Assembly (NCBI RefSeq): GCF_030272615.1
Contig: NC_081413.1
Coordinates: 143,063,976-143,127,975, forward strand
Direction: 5' to 3'
DNA length: 64,000 nucleotides
Source: Cryptomeria japonica
Taxonomy: Eukaryota; Streptophyta; Pinopsida; Cupressales; Cupressaceae
Part shown: piece by piece, positions 46,330 to 57,286 of the stretch
How positions within the stretch are numbered: the stretch's first letter is position 1
How the letters are laid out: each line of letters begins with the position of its first letter
Program-made: the position numbers and the translations under genes
The notes under the pieces: model-generated
Database searches by the model: none
Told to the model about the DNA's origin: nothing
What the model saw: only the letters and a program-made list of their open reading frames with translations

Positions 46330-49300
46330 CACTCCATCTCCAGTCTCCTTGGTCTCGATCACCTCGTATGCCCTGATTCTTTGCTGGTACTCTCAATATC
46401 TAGTGACAATCATGGTGATGTTTTTTCTCCCTGGTGTAGTGGTGATTTGTAGCCTTGTTTTCCATTTGGGAAGCATATTGTTTGCTTCAGTAGGAGTCCT
46501 ATGTATACCATCAATCTCAACTTCAAATGATACCGCATAAGTTTGCAAATTACACAACTTCTTGAACACATCTGAGGTGGTGTTTTGATGATCTCTGATT
46601 TCCTTATGATATATCTCATTGTATTGCTCTATCATTTCCCTGAGATCTCGCACATTCTCCTTGAACCCATCCATGAGGTCTACTTCCAAGGCACTAAAAT
46701 TTTCCTTTATATTCACCAGGATTTCAAAGTATTGTTCCAATATCTTATTGATATCCTTTATGTAATCATCATATATTGTCACTTTCCATTCTAAGGCTTT
46801 GAGCCAGGTGGGATCAATCTCCTTAGGGTTATCTACTACCTTTTATGCAATCAGCATGACATGACTCCATGAGAGGAGTTCCATGATCTCTTCAGAAAGC
46901 ACATATGTGCTGCCATGTTCTTTTCTGACCTGCTAAAGCCCAGTTACCAATTCTCTTCTCTTATTGGAACTACATTAATGTACAATCATCTGAATTTGGT
47001 GAGATAGAGAAGACCACCTTGATATAGCTCATCTACCCATTCACTGGCAACTTTGGCATACTTGAGATTCTTTGTAACCTTTTGAAAAGTGTCGGGGTCA
47101 ATTCCTTGGACATTTGATCTTGAGGCTTCTTTGGTGACTGGATTTACAATTGATAAAATAAAATTTCTTAGAGATTGAACCCGAGATTGCAATTCTAGAT
47201 TTCCCTTGCTTTGTTCCTTAGCTCTTTTAATCAATGTATTAAACAAAAAGTCAACATGATACACATGTCCTTCCAATGTAGATATCCTCATGTCAACATG
47301 GTTGACTTTGTAATCATCTTTTGTTATTTCATTTTCATTCACATCCCTCACTAGGTCAACAATTTCTAATAGTTGATGTCTAGAAACAAAATCAAAGATA
47401 GTTTGAGGCATTCTTTTAGCCTTTTTGTGTTTTCAAGAGACTTGTAGTAATAGAGCGTCAGTGTCAATCTCATTTGTCATAGGAGAAACACTTTTTCTCT
47501 TCTTTTCTACTTCCTTCTTCAACCATGTTGGAGAAGTGGTCTCAAGTTTTCTATCTTTATTAGTAACATCTACACTGTTCACCATTTCTATCGATTGGAC
47601 AGTCATAGGGGCATTCTGAATAGGTGAAGTAGGAATTTATAGGAGTGGAGGAAAGGAATTATCATTAATTATTTGTTGGTAAATTTATTTAGAATCACCA
47701 AGCACTAGTTTCCTTTTAGTCTGCAAACACTCATCTTGCTCACAAATTGACTTGAGTTTGCCTCCAACCTCTTCAGGTTTATCTCCATCTCCTCCTAACT
47801 TTGAGCTAAGGTTAGGCAATTTAGTTACTGATTTATTTGGTGACACATCCATGGTAGTGGAAGATGTGGCTCCTTGCTCCCTCCTTGATGAATATTTATA
47901 TTCTTGAGTAGTACTGACATTTTGTCACCACTTTCCATTTAACCAATCTGAAGTTCTTCTAAAAATAGGGGCGGTAAAAACCATCAAATCTGAAATCTCA
48001 TTTTCTAACCTATCAATTTTGAATGAGGGTTTGGTAACAAGGGTTTGGTACTTTGAGTTAATAATGACTGCATCTTGTTCTGCATCATCAAGAACATCGA
48101 AAGAGATGCCAAAAGATTGTATTTTATTTAAGGTTAGCCTCATGAAAATTCTTTTATACACCTCTCTATCCTCTAAACAATCTTCCCAAAAATATTCAAT
48201 GTTTGGATGGTGCATATAATTTTTGGCTCCATACAAATTTTTCTTTACATAACCCTTGCTATCGAAGTTGACCCTTGCTAGTAAATGCTGAAAATGAAAT
48301 TCATTTAAGGTTTTCTCAACCCCCTTAGCAAGACTATTGTTCTTGCAAGAAAAGGAGGACATAGATAATGGAAATGCATACCCTTCTTCCCCGTATTCAA
48401 ATATTTGACATTAACTTCGGCCATTTTCCAACACACTTCAAGGAAGATAAGGAAATCACTTGGAAATCGGGGTAACTTCAATGGAGTATTTTCAAAACCA
48501 TCAATCTTGAGGTAGGTGAATCTATCAAACTAGGTGTAAAAAATTCCAAATTTCATTACCAGAGTGCCAACTTCATGTGAAACCTGAATTTCAAGTTTTC
48601 CTTCTAACCTTTTAACAATTTCCATAAGAAAGTCATCATTGACACAGGAATAAAATTTCATCTCAACTTTCCTAGTGAGCTGAGGGAATTTTCTATAGAT
48701 AGGCACATTTGTAGTAGGGGAACCTCATGATTCTAATCCTACCTAAACAACTTGTTGGCTGGCCAAAATGTAAATCAAATATGAACACATATTGAAAGCT
48801 ATAGTTTGCTGAAAACTTTTCAATTGTTAATTTAAATGATAGCTAATCATTGTAGCCCAATTGATAGAATTATTTTCACTACAAATAACCAGGATGAAGC
48901 GACACATCCAGAATTCAAAAGAGTTTGAGCGGGAATTTCCCACCACATGGTGAAACAAAGTGATGATATTTTAAACTTCCTCTCTGAAATGCAATCTTTT
49001 GAGTTTAGTAGGTAATTGAGACTTACCTCCTTTTTCAAACTTCAACCAAGACTTGGCTATGGAATTTTTACATCAATACTCATGGGTGTTGAAAAATTCT
49101 TCCCTCACAATCACATGCATATCCTCAGAAGCTTCTTTCTTCGGAATGCACAATGCACGAGAAATATTCTTAGGAATGATTCTCACAATCACCATTCTGT
49201 CTTCGACTCTAATTTCTTGGGTTTATGGATTATATCTTTTTGCACATGCAATTACTAAATCAGCACTCGGTATAGCAGACGGAAAACCTTCTGCCTGCAC

Positions 49301-49440
49301 CAAGCCACTCTGTAGAATTTTATCATGCAATTGATTTTTGCTACCTTTCTCAAGATGTTCCAAAAAATTCTCGAAATTGAGATGTTCAATTTCAGTATCC
49401 CTTATGCTAGACCAGTGATTCTGAATTCCACTCTACATGA
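46330..49440 (-). pseudogene. Long intronless decayed ORF, unknown family
   Basis: On the minus strand coding-like sequence runs almost continuously for 3.1 kb, about 1,000 codons, with isolated stops and few frameshifts. Segments in order: IEHLNFENFLEHLEKGSKNQ and ADLVIACAKRYNP (49390-49210), MVIVRIIPKNISRALCIPKK (about 49195-49135), NSINWATMISYHLN (about 48870-48835), VEMKFYSCVNDDFLMEIVKR (about 48670-48610), DGFENTPLKLPRFPSDFLIF (about 48510-48450). Then comes an open 145-codon ORF at 48362-47925 with EYFWEDCLEDREVYKRIFMR. A Lys/Ser-rich linker follows, then 47411-46986 (VSRHQLLEIVDLVRDVNENE) and 46782-46393, which look helical. The NWA..I...L / MCSYLIYILA spacing recalls plant-mobile-domain or putative plant transposon proteins, but only faintly. 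The lack of introns suggests a retroelement or transposon gene. Identity is not established. Confidence 0.5.
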
Positions 49441-50159
49441 AAAGAACAACTGAAAAATAGAATGCAGATTCAAAAAAAATTTGCCACCCCATCCAGGAAC
49501 TTATCTTGACATGACATGCATTTAACATTGCATTTAATTTTGTCCCTCAAAAAATGATCCTTTAAATTTGCATGTTCCTACTAAAAAAGAAAATCAAGGT
49601 TAGTCCGTACATATCACTTTACAAGGCAACGACACCCAAAAATCAAGGTAGATCTCACTAATCACCTGGTTGTGAGAAATTAAAATTCTAGAACCAATGA
49701 TCACAACTTCAGACTTTTCAACAACTTCTGCTTGAGCGACCAAGAGAAAGTGACTTAAGGGAACAAGTCGGGTGATCAGGAAGTTGTGGAAACTTGGAAC
49801 TGTGCGACATGGTTAGAAAATGCAAAGAGCTAGTGACCAAGTTCAAAAGCACATGGAAGATGTGACTAAGGTCTTTTCTCATTAGAAGTGAATAATGCGA
49901 TTCGCAGTGAAGAAACACAAAGCTCGAAAAAAAAGGGAACAAGACTTTTGGGCTAATGACACTAATTGAGTTTCACAGATAACACTATGATATTTGCATT
50001 AAAAGTGTAATATAGAAAATTTGGTTTAACTCAAAAAGATTATATATTTTCAAATTAAAATGTTTAATATGTATTACTCTAGGAAGAAATCTATTGCTCG
50101 AAACAAAATGTCTTTTTTGCTATTTTAATTTGTTAAAAGAGCAATATGTATATTTTTCT
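49441..50159. other. No gene recognised
   Basis: A minus frame at 49942-49718 starts MFPFFSSFVFLHCESHYSLL and has no family resemblance. Otherwise nothing. Confidence 0.4.
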
Positions 50160-50550
50160 TGTTGGAGAAATTCAAAAATATGAAAGCTCAAACTAACTTC
50201 CACTAGTGAAATAATGGACACATTTAAGCATGTCTATCATATAATGAGAGTACATGCAAACACAATGATAAACTTGTATATATGGGCCAGGTAGATGAGG
50301 TAGGAAGGTAGGACTCAACCTATGATTGATCCTCCAAAGATGGAATACTTGTAAGATCGTTTGACAAGTGTGTGAGCAAGTGCCAAACATGAATGAAATA
50401 GATGTCTCACAAAGTGATGACACATGTCTCAACCATATGAAGTGAGACAATCATAAAATGACTTGTAAAATTAAGCTATGTATGAATAGGTCAATCCTAG
50501 ATAGGTGATTAGTTAACTAAGTATATAATGACACTATCTATACACTAGCA
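50160..50550 (-). repeat. 3' LTR of minus-strand copia element, 391 bp
   Basis: On the minus strand it starts TGCTAGTGTATAG at 50550 right after a purine tract and ends TTTCTCCAACA at 50160. A related LTR is at 56168-57286: shared blocks include ATGATAAAC.TTGTATATAT, CAACCTATGA, GTGTGAG.AAGT, TGTCTCACAAA and ACACATGTCTCA. Confidence 0.7.
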
Positions 50551-50560
50551 AACCCCCTTA
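50551..50560 (-). other. Polypurine tract of minus-strand copia element
   Basis: TAAGGGGGTT on the minus strand, immediately before the LTR start. Confidence 0.65.
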
Positions 50561-51234
50561 AGGGAAACTTAGGGAGTAATGTATACATGATGATGAGTCC
50601 CAGATACTAGGCCATATTAAGTAATCATGTACAAATATCTCAAAAAATGGATAAAAAGGAAAAAACCCAGTGGGAACAACACTCCTTTCCAGAAGAGATG
50701 ATACAAAAGCAATTAAATGTACAAGTGAAAGAAATGAAGTGATAGAAGGGAGGACTCATGATTACCCTCCAAGAACTACTCTTATCACAATGTACAATAA
50801 TATGCCCCCCCACAGGAGATAAACTATTGATCCCCCATAAGATATTAGAACTTGCAATGTTGAATCATGCTCGTAGAATAATACAAAATGTGGTCCTTGA
50901 ATGTTGAAAAACATTCCTTCCTTGTGGAAGAAGAATTGTAGATAGGTGCACAAAATCTTCCCATGTGAGAAGAATACAAGTCTCTAAATGATACACAAGA
51001 TCCAAAGTCAATGGATAAATCTTTGTAAGTTTCTCAATTGCTCCATGCAATAGCTTGTTTAGAACATGGATCAAAGATGTAGATGTGTTGACGACAACAT
51101 TGATGCAGCTATCTTCAAAAGTGCCTACCAACTTTATAAAATGGAATTCACTACACAAGTCTAATATTCCATGTAAGTAATCATCCCAATCAACTGTGGT
51201 GGAAACACAATTGTGAATATCATGTTGCCTTGAG
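50561..51234 (-). pseudogene. Unrecognised copia internal remnant
   Basis: A minus-strand frame (51395-50865) is open but shows none of the integrase, RT or RNase H motifs expected after the pre-integrase domain. The pol core of this element is therefore missing or scrambled between the pre-integrase segment and the polypurine tract. Confidence 0.4.
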
Positions 51235-52690
51235 TCATGAGAACCAATTATGTGAAACACTTGACATTGCAGAAGTAGGAGATGAAGGAGATATGATATC
51301 AATGAAAGATATAGGAACCAATGAGGATGATAGAAATCCAAGGTTAAAATAACTAAATTGTATCGCATTCCATATGCCAAATTTATAAGTGTCATCTATA
51401 CTCAAGCCATCATCAAATTTGGCAGAACCAAATGAATAAAAGGAATACAATTTGGAATCATGATCAACATGACCCATGACAATGACGTCTATATTATGCA
51501 AATCTTTGATGATCACAAAATGTAGTGTGAACTCAGTTATTTTTCTATGTCACTATGTATTATTTGATAAATGGAAAGGAGAGTGATGGATAAGGAATGG
51601 ACATCATTGAATGATCATTCACCAATTTCAATAGATCCTTTTCCAAGAGAAAACATATAGGTGTTATTCGTCATCAATATTGGTGGGAATGAACAAGCCT
51701 CAAATGTAGAAAATAGTTCCTTGGAAGTAGACATCGGGTGCGATATCTCATAGTCAAGAAGCCACTTGTGTGATATGTTGTTTGTAGAAGCAATGACTGC
51801 CATACTCTTATTCTTAACTTTCTCTTAATTTGTTGATGATGATGGTAAAGAAGAAATAGAACAATCTATAATGAATGGAAGCAACTGAATGTGATTTTGT
51901 TAAATAAGATGCCCCATTTCATCATTATTATTTTTAAAATATTGGTGTTCTTCATGCCCTAGTTTATTGCAATAAGTACATGCGGTTCTCTCCCTAAAAT
52001 TTATCCCTTATGATGAGGAAGATGCTCTCTAATTTTGGCCCCTTAGCTTGATCCTTGGTTTGCTTCTTTTTCTTAGTTTTGGAATCTTTTTGTTTAGTTG
52101 CAACAAGAACTTGATACTTCAATGGATTCATTGTACCCATTTGAATTAGCCTGTCTTGCTCCTTAGTAAGATTAGTAACAAGTTCAAAAAGAGTAGACAT
52201 GGTGTATCTTGTAGCAAAATCATGCTTTGTTGTATAAAAGGTAAAAACAAACACTAAATTTTAAGGACTTAGAACTTTAATAAGATGCCAAGGACAAATT
52301 GATTATCTTGTTAAATTCTATTCCACATTTCTTGAGATGAAACCTTAGCAAATTTAGCTTAGTGAAGAACTTCTACATTATATTAAAGTAGATTGTGGAT
52401 TAAGACTTATTAGTTCATTCTCCAATTGATGTACTCTCATTACATCTTTCTTACCAAACATGTTTTCTAATGTTGTACATACAACACATTAGGTGTTATA
52501 GAAAAATCAATGCGAAAGAGAAGATCGAGAGAAATTGATACATGCGCAAAAGCACCAATGACCTCATCATTATGATTATGTCATTTACATTTGTTAGTTC
52601 CTCTTGTAGGTTCAGGTTCTAAACCCATAGTGACCCAATGCAAGCCTTGTTTCATGAGCTTTATCTCCATTAACATTTTCCATTCAAAGA
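51235..52690 (-). pseudogene. Copia Gag, zinc knuckle, protease and pre-integrase
   Basis: Gag remnant from about 52690: MKQGLHWVTMGLEPEP, then SLDLLFRIDFSITPNVL and FGKKDVMRVHQLENELISLN (near 52460), FTFYTTKHDFATRYTM and LTKEQDRLIQMGTMNP (52245-52110). A zinc-knuckle segment TACTYCNKLGHEEHQY lies near 51980-51935, with Tyr where the last Cys is expected. The protease start is HKWLLDYEISHPMSTSKELF (51755-51700), where the family has W.LDSGAS.HM; the catalytic Asp is kept but SGA is changed. The pre-integrase segment at 51516-51235 has KDLHNIDVIVMGHVDHDSKL YSF. Stops separate these parts. Copia assignment is firm. Confidence 0.8.
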
Positions 52691-52970
52691 AGTTAAATGG
52701 ACATAGGATTAGGTCCATTTTATAAAATAACACAAAACAACCCCCTGTGCTTCAAGATTAGGTGAACCCCCAAAATTTGACACTTTATAATTTAGTGTGT
52801 TTTACAATATAAATAGATCTAATATATTAAAAATAAAAAATAAATATTAAATTTTACAGAAAATGAAACTCAATTTTGAGCACCCGATCAAAAGTTATTA
52901 CAAAAATAAATTCTCATTTAATTGACTAATTTTTATTTTTTTTGCTCGATAATGGGTCGAGGTCGTAAAT

Positions 52971-53320
52971 TTTATTAATTAGGAGAAATAATTACAAATT
53001 TATACAATTTCAGTTCAGTGTGGGCATCGGTAGGAAAGAACCGAACAAAGAAAACCTCCGGTCTTGCCCAAGGATAAATCCTAGAATAAATTACATAACC
53101 CCAATAGCCAATTACCCAATGCGTAGCTACTCAGGGGATTACATTATCATAGCTTTGATTAAATATATCTTGATCATCGATGTTTGAACATGACCTTTGC
53201 AACGAGGTGCCAGAGTATAGGTTGGGTCATTTAGATGGGAAGAGGCGGTCGATTGTGTCCATAAGATGCTTTCAATCTTGTTAATGTTGATCATGGAAAG
53301 GGGTCTCCGCGTTTATATAG
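52971..53320 (-). other. TATA-to-poly(A)-signal unit, possible LTR R-U5 or small transcript
   Basis: On the minus strand CTATATAAAC (53320-53311) is followed about 60 bases later by ATGGACACAATCGACCGCCT, a 12-codon frame ending in a stop. The rest has no ORF of note and finishes with AATAAA (52976-52971). A promoter followed by a poly(A) signal 350 bases away is typical of an LTR, but TG...CA ends and a partner were not found. Confidence 0.4.
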
Positions 53321-54133
53321 GAGCCTACAAACTAAAATATCAGGTTAACTGTAGAAATTTAACTAAAAATATGATAAGCAAGGGAGTAAATAAACTAGCT
53401 TCGCTGATTCAATCTAGGGCCCAGAGCCAAGTGTCCTGAAGGTACCCGAACTTAGGTTGCCTTGAAAGCAATTCTGGAGCTAAAGCCTGCATTACCACTT
53501 AACAAGGGATATTGAAACACAAAAAAATGTAAGTATGAAATAGACCAAGGCCATTACAGTCGTGGCCGATGCAACCGAAGGAAGAAAAGGTGAGCCACTT
53601 GGGGTAGGCCAATATCTGAGAAAGAATTAAGGGAGAACCACAAAGAAAACAACAGAGGAAGGGATCCAATAAATAGAAGTGGGTCCCCATAAAAGAGATT
53701 TCAGAGATGCAAAGGTGGTAATATTCACCTAAAAGTATATATTACTTCATAAATATAACCACATAAATGCAGATGTGTATATATCTCTACATAGCAGTAT
53801 ATGTACACACCTGTATTTATGTGTTTATATTTATGCTGAGATAGATACTTTGTTAGTGAGCCCTTTAGCAGAGAAATTGCATCCTACCTATTTTAAAATT
53901 AAAATGATATGAAAATGCGACAACAGCTATACATAGAAGTATTAAGCGTATAATAGTATTTATCTTATAAGCGACTGCCTGAATCCCAACTGTTTGCCAA
54001 AAAAGTCTAGAACTTCAAAATAAAAGTTAGTTCCTATCTATAAAAGTTAAGTATAACAGAGTATTATAAAGCTTAGCAGAGGATTAACTCAAAATCTCAC
54101 TTAAGGGGCGGACCCTTTCCCTCGGGGCCCTAC
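53321..54133. other. No gene recognised
   Basis: A minus frame at 53690-53499 has no family resemblance. TGTATATAT..ACACACCTGTAT words cluster at 53770-53835. Confidence 0.4.
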
Positions 54134-54739
54134 TTAGTCTGAATGTGAGCTATTCGGCAAGGCAGAGGGCTTCAGGTCAGAGTCTTCCATCTCGGATACC
54201 AGGTCCATGCTAAGTCCTTCATCCCAGAGGTATACAGCCAACCAGTGATTGTAGGGAGGGGATTTTACATGAAACCACCACATGAGGAAATTGATATTCC
54301 TTTGAATGATGGGGCACCTGTTGGCAAACTTTGCAGGGTTGTCGTGAATCAGATTTGGGAGATGGGGAACCTAGTGATTGTTCCACATTAGAATGTCATA
54401 GTGCCTTGGCTTGGGAGCCAAAAGATCAGAGGTGACATTAACCATTACCTGGTCGAGCTCTATCAAAATATTGGGCTTAAAGGCTTTTAAACATAGCTTC
54501 TTGATAAACTCCCTCTTGGGTTCAAAATGAAACACTATAGCTAGAAACATAGAGGAGATATCAGAATTTGCTCTAATTCTGTCCTCATTGTTGATGAAAT
54601 CTTCCCCTAATATTTGTGCAATGCCATTAATAACTAGGCCGTGAGGGGAATTCACAATGCCTTTCAATCGAGCTGCCTTTATCTCACCAGAAATAGTCAT
54701 TTGTCTCTTGGAGCATTTGAGCTTGAGAATAGTGTCCAT
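54134..54739 (-). pseudogene. About 200-codon protein of unknown family, one in-frame stop
   Basis: From ATG at 54739 the frame reads MDTILKLKCSKRQMTISGEI and stays open to a TAA at 54136-54134, except for a TAG at 54373-54371. Notable segments: NSPHGLVINGIAQILGEDFI, KREFIKKLCLKAFKPNILIE, and after the TAG PAKFANRCPIIQRNINFLMW and SPPYNHWLAVYLWDEGLSMD, ending in an acidic Ser-rich tail. No family was recognised. A TATA box lies about 50 bases upstream. The opening MDTI and TATA spacing recall the unit at 53320. It may be a retroelement or virus-like gene, or a decayed host gene; only one disabling change is visible. Confidence 0.5.
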
Positions 54740-54786
54740 AATGCCTGGATTTCGCTTTCAGATAATTAAAGAAGAAAAAAGGAAAG

Positions 54787-54797
54787 TCTATATAAGG
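54787..54797 (-). promoter_or_regulatory. TATA box upstream of 54.7-kb ORF
   Basis: CCTTATATAGA on the minus strand, about 50 bases before the ATG, in a locally GC-richer context. Confidence 0.5.
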
Positions 54798-54839
54798 CCA
54801 GGGGTTCGGTTTTGGAAGTCGAGACTGAAAATGAAGTGA

Positions 54840-55245
54840 TATTATTTGAGATTGAGCCGGAATTATTAACCTTCATTATGAAACGTTGGGTTGAGGTACT
54901 TGAAATCCCTACCGGAGTACTAGATCACAAAGTAATGAATGCTAGAGCTTCCTCGTAATTCCATCATTCGGCATCGCACATGCTTAGTGTCTAATTAATC
55001 CTTGCATGACTGGCATGTGCGAAGGAATGATTGATACAACTCAGCCAATGGAATGAAAATCTCGAGGGTGGGTATAGCCGGGTATCTAAATTCGATATGA
55101 ATTGATGAGTGGCGGCAGATGAAGTTATCCAAGACCGCTGAGGAAGGAGTAGTAAGAAAGATAAATAGGATTTGATGTAGGGGGAAGTTATCTCCTGCTT
55201 TATTAGCTTATGCTCTAAAATGGACGATTGTGAATGAGAGGATGA

Positions 55246-55246
<1 letters not shown>
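54840..55246. other. No gene; upstream flank of the 54.7-kb unit
   Basis: Somewhat GC-richer than the surrounding DNA and without a recognisable frame. It may hold promoter sequence for the minus-strand unit. Confidence 0.35.

Positions 55247-55284
<38 letters not shown>
55247..55284. repeat. (TA)n microsatellite
   Basis: About 19 uninterrupted TA units. Confidence 0.98.
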
Positions 55285-55289
<5 letters not shown>

Positions 55290-56167
55290 GACTAATTTTA
55301 AATCAGAACACTAAATGATAAAAAATGTAGTAAGAAGAGACCAACACTAACCATCTAACCACTTGTTTCCAATGACTATCCCCTCATGGAAAAAGACTCC
55401 ATTCCACAAAAAAAAAAAACTCCCCCTTTATGAACACCATGTTGAAAATGAAATTACTAGCATAAAGCGAACAAGTAGCATAAAATGTCAAGGTGACAAT
55501 AAATGCTAAAGAGATAAAGATCTACTTTCAATACTAAAAACAACCAAAAATTCATCTAACTTTAGTGATTGATCTAGTGGTTGGAGTGGATTTTGACTGC
55601 TTATTTGTAACTACGTGGAGGTGTGTCTGTTGCATGTAGGAAGATCAGCGCTGGTGGGAGACTCAAAGACTCAAAGATTTCTTTTGCCAATTATGTGGCA
55701 ATGCCAACTAATTGAACAACAGTGTTGATTGCTTCTTGGGTGAAATATCTAATAATGTTTTGTCCTTAAAAAAGCTTTATTGTTACATTTTGTTTTCCAA
55801 TGCTCTTAGAATAAGAATTAAGGCACACATTTTGCATTGTATCAACATCCAAGAAATACAAAAAATAAACTTGGCACAGATTTGGAAGGTTGGTTGACAT
55901 GGATGAATAGGCCGCGTCGGAGCTTCAAATGACTCTGTCAAAGCGCAAAAAAAAGAGATGATTGAGATGAGGTAGAAGCTTCTAGTGTGGTGCATGGAAC
56001 GAATGATCACATTGTTGTTTACAAGGAAGAAGTTGGTTTGTGAGGCCGAGTGGGGGATGGGTAGCGATGTGCATACTTGTGTGGCACTAGAGATAGGTGC
56101 CAAAAGAAATAGGAAAAAGCCTAGGTGATACAATGGAGGGCGTTGGGAAAGATTATGCTATGCTACT
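55285..56167. other. No gene recognised
   Basis: Short frames on both strands (for example + 55712-55897 and - 56133-55783) without family resemblance. Confidence 0.4.
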
Positions 56168-57286
56168 TGTTTGGGAGTTGCTGCTTATAAAGATTATGAA
56201 CATGAGAGTATGTGAAAATACGGTGATAAACCTTGTATATATACAGGAAGTCATAGGAAACAACCTATGACTAACCTTTCAAATATGGGAGACTTATAAC
56301 CTCACTTAATAATTGTGTGAGAAAGTATCAAGCATGAATGCGAAAGGTGTCTCACAAACTCACAGACACATGTCTCAGTCATATGAAGTGAAACAAAATA
56401 ATGAAACACTTAAGTAAACTTAAGTTGGGTGCAATGATAACTTTAAGAAACCCCCTCTTAAAAAATTATATAAAATATTGATGAATTTTTTTATATCAAT
56501 TTTTTGGGTGGAAAATATTGGCAAATCTTGGAAAATAATAAGAGTATGAATTAATTGCTATTGTAAATCCTTTCATTAAAAAAAAAATAGTTTTTTATAA
56601 AAAAGTAGAGGCCGAAGGTGGAAATCATTAATGAATTTAAGAGGTAGAGTCTACTTTATTCAATTTCTACCATTAATTTAAAATAATCTAATAGCCTTCT
56701 TTGTATTTTGTGAGATAAAATGTACCAACAATTTGTAATACTCATGGGGCCAAAAATTACTTTAAGACCATTAATTTTCATTGAGATCAACAATTCAAAA
56801 GAAATTTCAACCCTCATGAGCATTACAACTTGTAGGTACAATTTACCTCATGGAACACAATGAAGGTCACAAGATTATATTTTAAATCAATGGCGACTAT
56901 TAAATATTGTTGATATAACCCTAAAGTAATTAATAATTATGATATATTATTCACAAATTAATTTAGATTTCCACAATAAATTATATAATATTGTCGAATC
57001 TGATCTAATCATGTATCAAATATTGTGGCGAATCTTTGAGTTAAAAAAATTAATAAAATAAATTCTCTAGCGATTTACATAACACTAAAATAAAAATTTG
57101 TAAAAATGTGACGATTCTCATCACCTTAAAAGTTGAACTTATTAGCCAAATCTTGATTCCCAAATTTCAAAAAATAGTCAATTGGTGAATATCACCCTCT
57201 AAAAAAATCACTGGTTGGGTGTGAATAGGCCACTCATAGATAGGTAATTAGCTAACAGGTGCATAATGACACTATTTACATTGACA
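56168..57286 (-). repeat. Copia-type LTR related to 50160-50550, split by an insertion
   Basis: The outer parts 56168-56431 and 57222-57286 align collinearly with the LTR at 50160-50550. The second part continues the LTR with TGAATAGG.CA.TC.TAGATAGGT, ATAATGACACTAT. The middle is the 782-bp insertion described separately. Strand is given by analogy with the 50-kb copy. Confidence 0.7.
56432..57213. mobile_element. hAT-like non-autonomous insertion, 782 bp
   Basis: The direct repeat GTTGGGTG occurs at 56424-56431 and 57214-57221 on either side of the insertion. An 8-bp target duplication is the signature of hAT transposons. The insertion starts CAATGATAACTTT and its other end, read inward, starts CAGTGATTTTTTT, giving short terminal inverted repeats matching at 10 of 13 positions and beginning CA, as in hAT elements. 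There is no transposase ORF. The insertion interrupts an LTR, whose uninterrupted relative at 50160-50550 defines the empty-site structure. Confidence 0.75.

Noticed and set aside
46349-48219. Plus-strand ORFs over 46.3-48.2 kb
   Set aside because: They are shadows of the long minus-strand decayed frame, which has the protein-like composition.
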